From contig JAUYGU010000136.1 of assembly GCA_030690405.1 (NCBI GenBank), positions 1 through 9,495 of the forward strand: a stretch of DNA of 9,495 nucleotides, in the 5' to 3' direction. The position numbers and the translations under genes are program-made. A model generated the notes under the pieces. It searched no databases, was not told the origin of the DNA, and saw only the letters and a list, made by a program, of their open reading frames with translations. Shown here in pieces: positions 6,721 to 9,495 of this stretch (positions within the stretch are counted from its first letter, which is position 1; every line of letters begins with the position of its first letter). Origin of the DNA: Dehalococcoidia bacterium (GTDB lineage: Bacteria; Chloroflexota; Dehalococcoidia; SM23-28-2; RBG-16-64-32).

Positions 6721-7065
6721 CTACGCCTGGCCGAACCAGCTGCCCATCTGCATGAGCACGCCCATGTCACCGGTGAAGGTGAACTGGCCGCTCATGAAGG
6801 CGGTGGCGCCGTCCAGCTCCCGCCGGAGGATCTTGAGCCACACGTCGGACGGGGAGTTGATGGTGACGGTTGCGCCGTCTGTCTCCCCCTCTTCGACGCT
6901 GCACTTGCCGTCGCCGACCTTGACGGTCCAGTTGCCCGGCTCGGCGCCGGTGAACTTGTACTGGATCGTCGCCGTTACGCCGGCGGCCTTGTCGGGCTGG
7001 AAGGCCTCGGGCGTGCGCTCCATCGCCTCTTTGATGGAGTTGGGCAGCTGCTGCTCTTGGACCAT
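6721..7065 (-). CDS. Small SCP2 (sterol carrier protein 2) domain protein
   Basis: A 114-residue single-domain protein. The pattern fits the SCP2 fold: an N-terminal helix (SIKEAMERTPEAF), then GVTATIQYKFTG, GNWTVKVGDGKCSVEEGE, DGATVTINSPSDVWLKILRRELDGATAFMSGQFTFTGDMGVLMQMGSWF. The segment from TITSPSD-like strand to the SGQ/TGDMGVL motif is the most characteristic. SCP2 domains bind lipids, fatty acids or acyl-CoA in a hydrophobic tunnel; the ligand here is unknown. There is no signal peptide, so it should be cytoplasmic. The start is fixed by a very strong AAGGAGGT ending a few bases before the ATG (7063-7065). The gene lies 50 bases downstream of the dehydrogenase on the same strand, so it probably belongs to that transcript, and the strong ribosome site suggests it is made in larger amounts than its neighbour. 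Confidence 0.88.
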   Translation of the reverse strand: MVQEQQLPNSIKEAMERTPEAFQPDKAAGVTATIQYKFTGAEPGNWTVKVGDGKCSVEEGETDGATVTINSPSDVWLKILRRELDGATAFMSGQFTFTGDMGVLMQMGSWFGQA

Positions 7066-7084
7066 GTGGACCTCCTTCTTCTTC

Positions 7085-7096
7085 TAGCGTCCGCTA
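7085..7096. repeat. Short palindrome between the dehydrogenase and SCP2 genes
   Basis: TAGCG and CGCTA (5-base arms) are separated by two bases. The element lies roughly 10 bases upstream of the strong SCP2 ribosome binding site. It could be a small operator or an RNA hairpin, or chance; nothing else in the 50-base gap stands out. Confidence 0.25.
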
Positions 7097-7115
7097 AGTT
7101 GGAGCGAAACCCGCA

Positions 7116-8144
7116 CTAGAATATCACTAAAGACTTCAACCCGTCCATACCCAGGCGGGCCTCGTAGGCGCGCGGCCCTTCGTCAATCGGGAAGCGGTGC
7201 GTGTTCACCGCCGCCGCCTGCGGCATGACGGTGAGAAGCTGAAGCGCGCGCCGGTACTGGTCCGGGGTGGCGTTCTGGCTGCCGGTCACGTTGATCTCGT
7301 TGTAGTGGACGGCGTTGGGGTCTAGGGCCACTGAGCTGCCCGGCGGGAAGCCGCCGAACAGGCTTACAGTCCCCTGCCGCCTGACCGCCGCCAGCGCCGG
7401 CTCCACCAGCGAAGGCAGTCCGGTGGTGACGACGGCGGCGTCCACGCCCAGGCCGTCGCTCGCCTCCATCACGGCCCGCGCCAGGTCGTCCCGCCCGGGG
7501 TGGAGGGCGACGCCGGCGCCGAAGCGCCGCGCCTGTTCCAGCCGCTCTTCGTTCACTTCGCTCACGATCACGGTGGCCACCCCCAGGGCGCGGGCGAGCA
7601 GCAGGTGAAGGAGCCCCATCGGCCCGGCGCCCAGGAGGAGCAGCGACCCGCCGGGCGATAGCCGGCAGCCCTCCAGCGAGTTGAGGACGCAGGCCAGGGG
7701 TTCGGTGAGCGTGGCGGCCTCCGGCGCCAGGCCTTCTGGCACCGGGAAGACATGGCCGAGGGAGACGAGCGCCGCCGGCACCCGGAGGTATTCGGCGAGG
7801 CCGCCGTTCTCATCGTAGCCCAGGGTCAGGCGCGAAAGGCAGCGGTTCCGCAGCCCGCGCAGGCAGTAGTAGCAGCGGCCGCAGGCGATTATCGGGCAGA
7901 GGGCGACGCGCCGGCCGAGCGCCGGGCCGTCCACCCCCTCCCCCAGGGCGGCGATGACGCCTACGTTCTCGTGGCCGGGTATTACGCCCGCCCTGGCGGT
8001 CTTCTCCCCCTTGTAAACCCGAACGTCGGAGTGGCAGAGGCCGGTCGCCTCCATGCGCAGGAGCAGTTCGCCGGGGCCGGGCTCAGGGTCGGGGAGCGAT
8101 TCGACGCGGACGTCGCCGGGGCCGTGGAAGACGCAGGCCTTCAA
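7116..8144 (-). CDS. Zinc-dependent medium-chain alcohol/polyol dehydrogenase (MDR superfamily)
   Basis: A 342-residue NAD(P)-dependent oxidoreductase of the Tdh/sorbitol-dehydrogenase type. Catalytic zinc ligands are Cys37 (GLCHSD), His58 and Glu59 (GHENVG), with Glu148 (LTEPLACV) in the second shell or as ligand. The structural zinc lobe is complete: Cys88, Cys91, Cys94 and Cys102. The Rossmann motif GAGPMG is at 172-177, and the acidic Glu196 after the second strand (VSEVNEERL) favours NAD over NADP. The substrate cannot be read from sequence. The start is TTG at 8142-8144; the family-typical MKACVFHGPGDVRVE begins there and no better in-frame start exists. The start overlaps the upstream aminotransferase stop in the sequence TTGA, so translation is probably coupled. 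It is between the class V aminotransferase and the SCP2 gene in one leftward series. Confidence 0.95.
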   Translation of the reverse strand: MKACVFHGPGDVRVESLPDPEPGPGELLLRMEATGLCHSDVRVYKGEKTARAGVIPGHENVGVIAALGEGVDGPALGRRVALCPIIACGRCYYCLRGLRNRCLSRLTLGYDENGGLAEYLRVPAALVSLGHVFPVPEGLAPEAATLTEPLACVLNSLEGCRLSPGGSLLLLGAGPMGLLHLLLARALGVATVIVSEVNEERLEQARRFGAGVALHPGRDDLARAVMEASDGLGVDAAVVTTGLPSLVEPALAAVRRQGTVSLFGGFPPGSSVALDPNAVHYNEINVTGSQNATPDQYRRALQLLTVMPQAAAVNTHRFPIDEGPRAYEARLGMDGLKSLVIF

Positions 8145-9379
8145 AGCTCCACCATGGTCTGGAGCTCAAGGCCGGCGCTGGGCAGCTCGCCGGACGGCGG
8201 CCCGCTGTGCGCCAGCTCCTCCACGATGGCCACGGTCGCGTCCACTTCCGCCTCCGTGTTGAAGACGTGGAGCGATAAGCGCGTGCAGGCGGCGTCCGGG
8301 ATGGTGCGGGCCACAATGCGGCCGCGCTCCCACAGGCAGGCGGTCACTACTCCGGCGGGCACGTTGGGCAGGGAGAACGAGACGAGGCCGGAGACGACGG
8401 CCTCTTCGTTGGCGGGGCTGACGAAGTGGAGGTCGGCGATTCGGGCCAGCCGGCGCGTCGCGTAGCGTCCCAGGTGAACGGCCCGCTGCAGCACGGCGTC
8501 CACGCCGATCCCCTCGATGAACTCCACCGCGGCGAGTAGCCCGGCAAGCAGCGGCACGCTGACCGTCGTCAGCTCGAACTTGTCGATCGTGTCGCGATTC
8601 GGCTCGAAGCGGCCGGCGAAGTCGTAGAAATGGGCGGCGTGATGGGCGACCTTCGGCGCCTCCAACTGCTCGATGAGGTCGCGGCGGACGTAGAGGGCGC
8701 CGGTGCCGGCCGGGCCTAGGAGCCACTTGTGTCCGGGGAAGGCGCAGAAGTCGCAGTCCAGCTCCCGCACGTCCACGGGCATCTGGCCCACGGTCTGGGC
8801 GGCGTCCAGGAGGACGTAGCCCCCGCGCTCGTGTGCCAGGCGCGAGATCCCGGCGATGGGGAGGAGCTGGCCGCTGCCGTAGGTGACGTGCGAGAGGATG
8901 ATGAGCCTGGTGGCGGGCGTGATAGCGTCCTCGAACCGCGAGAGGACCTCGGCGTCACTGTCGCTGGCGGAGAGGGGGACGATCTTCGCCTTCGCCCCGT
9001 AGCGTTCACGGCTATAGTAGATTGGGACGACGACGGAGGGGTGCTCCAGGCTGCAGGTGATCACCTCGTCGCCGGGCTTGAGGCCGAGGCCGCTGACCAC
9101 GATGTTGATCCCTTCGGTGGTGTTCTGCTGGAGCGTGATCTCCTGGGGCGTGGCGTTGATCAGGCCTGCCATCGCCCGCCGCGCGGCACGGAAGAGGTCC
9201 AGCCGCTCCTGGTTCACCGGCGGCGCCGTCGGGCCGGCCGACTCCATGGCGAAGGTCTCCTGGACGGCGGCGATGACGGAGCGGGGACAGGGGCCCTGCC
9301 AGCCCGTGTTGAGATAGGTCAGCGAAGCGGTCGCCGGGATCTCGGCGCGGATGGAGTCTACCTCAGGAGGTGCGAACAC
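8141..9379 (-). CDS. Class V PLP-dependent aminotransferase-fold enzyme (isopenicillin N epimerase/cysteine desulfurase-like)
   Basis: A 412-residue PLP enzyme. The PLP lysine is Lys218 in FPGHKWLLGPAGTGALYVRR, preceded by LLDAAQTVGQ (Asp192 for the pyridine nitrogen, Gln195). LEHPSVVVP (His113) is the region stacking on the ring, and TRLSLHVFNTEAEVD (Arg367) is the usual substrate carboxylate-binding end. The N-terminal TYLNTGWQGPCP matches the family's opening strand. The cysteine loop of SufS/IscS desulfurases, with its HHC-type signature before the C-terminal Arg, is absent, so it is probably not a cysteine desulfurase but closer to the CefD-like epimerase/lyase branch. The exact reaction is unknown. 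The start is GTG (9377-9379) with GGCGAGG upstream as a weak ribosome site. It starts 42 bases after the stop of the gene on its right and overlaps the dehydrogenase start. Confidence 0.93.
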   Translation of the reverse strand: MFAPPEVDSIRAEIPATASLTYLNTGWQGPCPRSVIAAVQETFAMESAGPTAPPVNQERLDLFRAARRAMAGLINATPQEITLQQNTTEGINIVVSGLGLKPGDEVITCSLEHPSVVVPIYYSRERYGAKAKIVPLSASDSDAEVLSRFEDAITPATRLIILSHVTYGSGQLLPIAGISRLAHERGGYVLLDAAQTVGQMPVDVRELDCDFCAFPGHKWLLGPAGTGALYVRRDLIEQLEAPKVAHHAAHFYDFAGRFEPNRDTIDKFELTTVSVPLLAGLLAAVEFIEGIGVDAVLQRAVHLGRYATRRLARIADLHFVSPANEEAVVSGLVSFSLPNVPAGVVTACLWERGRIVARTIPDAACTRLSLHVFNTEAEVDATVAIVEELAHSGPPSGELPSAGLELQTMVEL

Positions 9380-9421
9380 GGGAAGGCCTCGCCGGACGGG
9401 GCGATTCGAAGGTGGAGTTGA

Positions 9422-9495
9422 CTACTTCTTGGCCTTCTTTGCCCTGCTCGCTTTGGGCTTGGCGGCCTCGGTGGACCGCGCCTGACGCCGCTTCG
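9422..9495 (-). CDS. Lysine/alanine-rich C-terminal tail of an unidentified gene (cut by right edge)
   Basis: The last 23 codons and a TAG stop (9422-9424) of a leftward frame read KRRQARSTEAAKPKASRAKK followed by AKK. The stretch has 12 basic and one acidic residue. Such tails occur on nucleic-acid-binding proteins, for example HU-like proteins, topoisomerase I or ribosomal proteins, but a tail alone cannot identify the gene. It ends 42 bases upstream of the aminotransferase on the same strand, so it may share that transcript. Confidence 0.5.
   Translation of the reverse strand, partial: KRRQARSTEAAKPKASRAKKAKK

Noticed and set aside
6247..7119. Plus-strand open frame (290 codons) across the LCP 3' end and the SCP2 gene
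   Set aside because: It overlaps two genes supported by domain motifs in other frames, and its sequence is low-complexity.
8729..9421. Plus-strand open frame (230 codons) opposite the aminotransferase
   Set aside because: It is the mirror of a well-supported PLP enzyme and shows low-complexity Gly/Ala/Arg composition and no motif.

Overview
This is a GC-rich bacterial chromosome segment. It has a partial tuf gene, three tRNA genes, six complete protein genes and one gene tail at the right edge. The lineage cannot be fixed without a database search. The gene set (a TPR-rich lipoprotein transglycosylase, a LytR-CpsA-Psr protein, a free-standing SCP2 protein, GTG and TTG starts, CCA-encoded tRNAs) fits a GC-rich Chloroflexota- or Actinobacteria-like organism. 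Chloroflexota is my weak preference. The organism should make peptidoglycan, because it encodes alanine racemase, a lytic transglycosylase and an LCP-type ligase.

Left region (1-1062, minus strand): a translation operon. A strong sigma70-type promoter (-35 at 1011-1016, -10 at 988-993) reads leftward through a leader with two small hairpins. It continues into tRNA-Thr(TGT), tRNA-Tyr(GTA) and tRNA-Thr(GGT), then the start of tuf (EF-Tu), which runs off the left edge. The order matches the E. coli thrU-tyrU-glyT-thrT-tufB operon without the glycine tRNA.

Centre (1063-6661): cell-envelope genes. A large lipoprotein lytic transglycosylase runs leftward and ends at a likely intrinsic terminator that abuts the tRNA promoter. 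From an apparently shared divergent promoter region (about 3363-3412), a rightward series starts: an unrecognised 160-residue protein, alanine racemase (alr) and a membrane-anchored LCP protein. Together they cover D-alanine supply, attachment of polymers to the wall, and peptidoglycan turnover.

Right region (6721-9495, minus strand): a leftward gene series. It starts with the lysine-rich C-terminal tail of an unidentified gene cut by the edge. A class V PLP aminotransferase-fold enzyme follows, then a zinc-dependent medium-chain dehydrogenase whose TTG start overlaps the preceding stop, and a small SCP2-type lipid-carrier protein. It converges with the LCP gene at about 6690.

I see no mobile element, CRISPR array, prophage or obvious defence system. 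The points most worth following up are the unknown protein next to alr, the tRNA-tuf operon with its structured leader and related spacers, the compact terminator/promoter and divergent-promoter junctions, and the paired CxxC motifs in the LCP protein.
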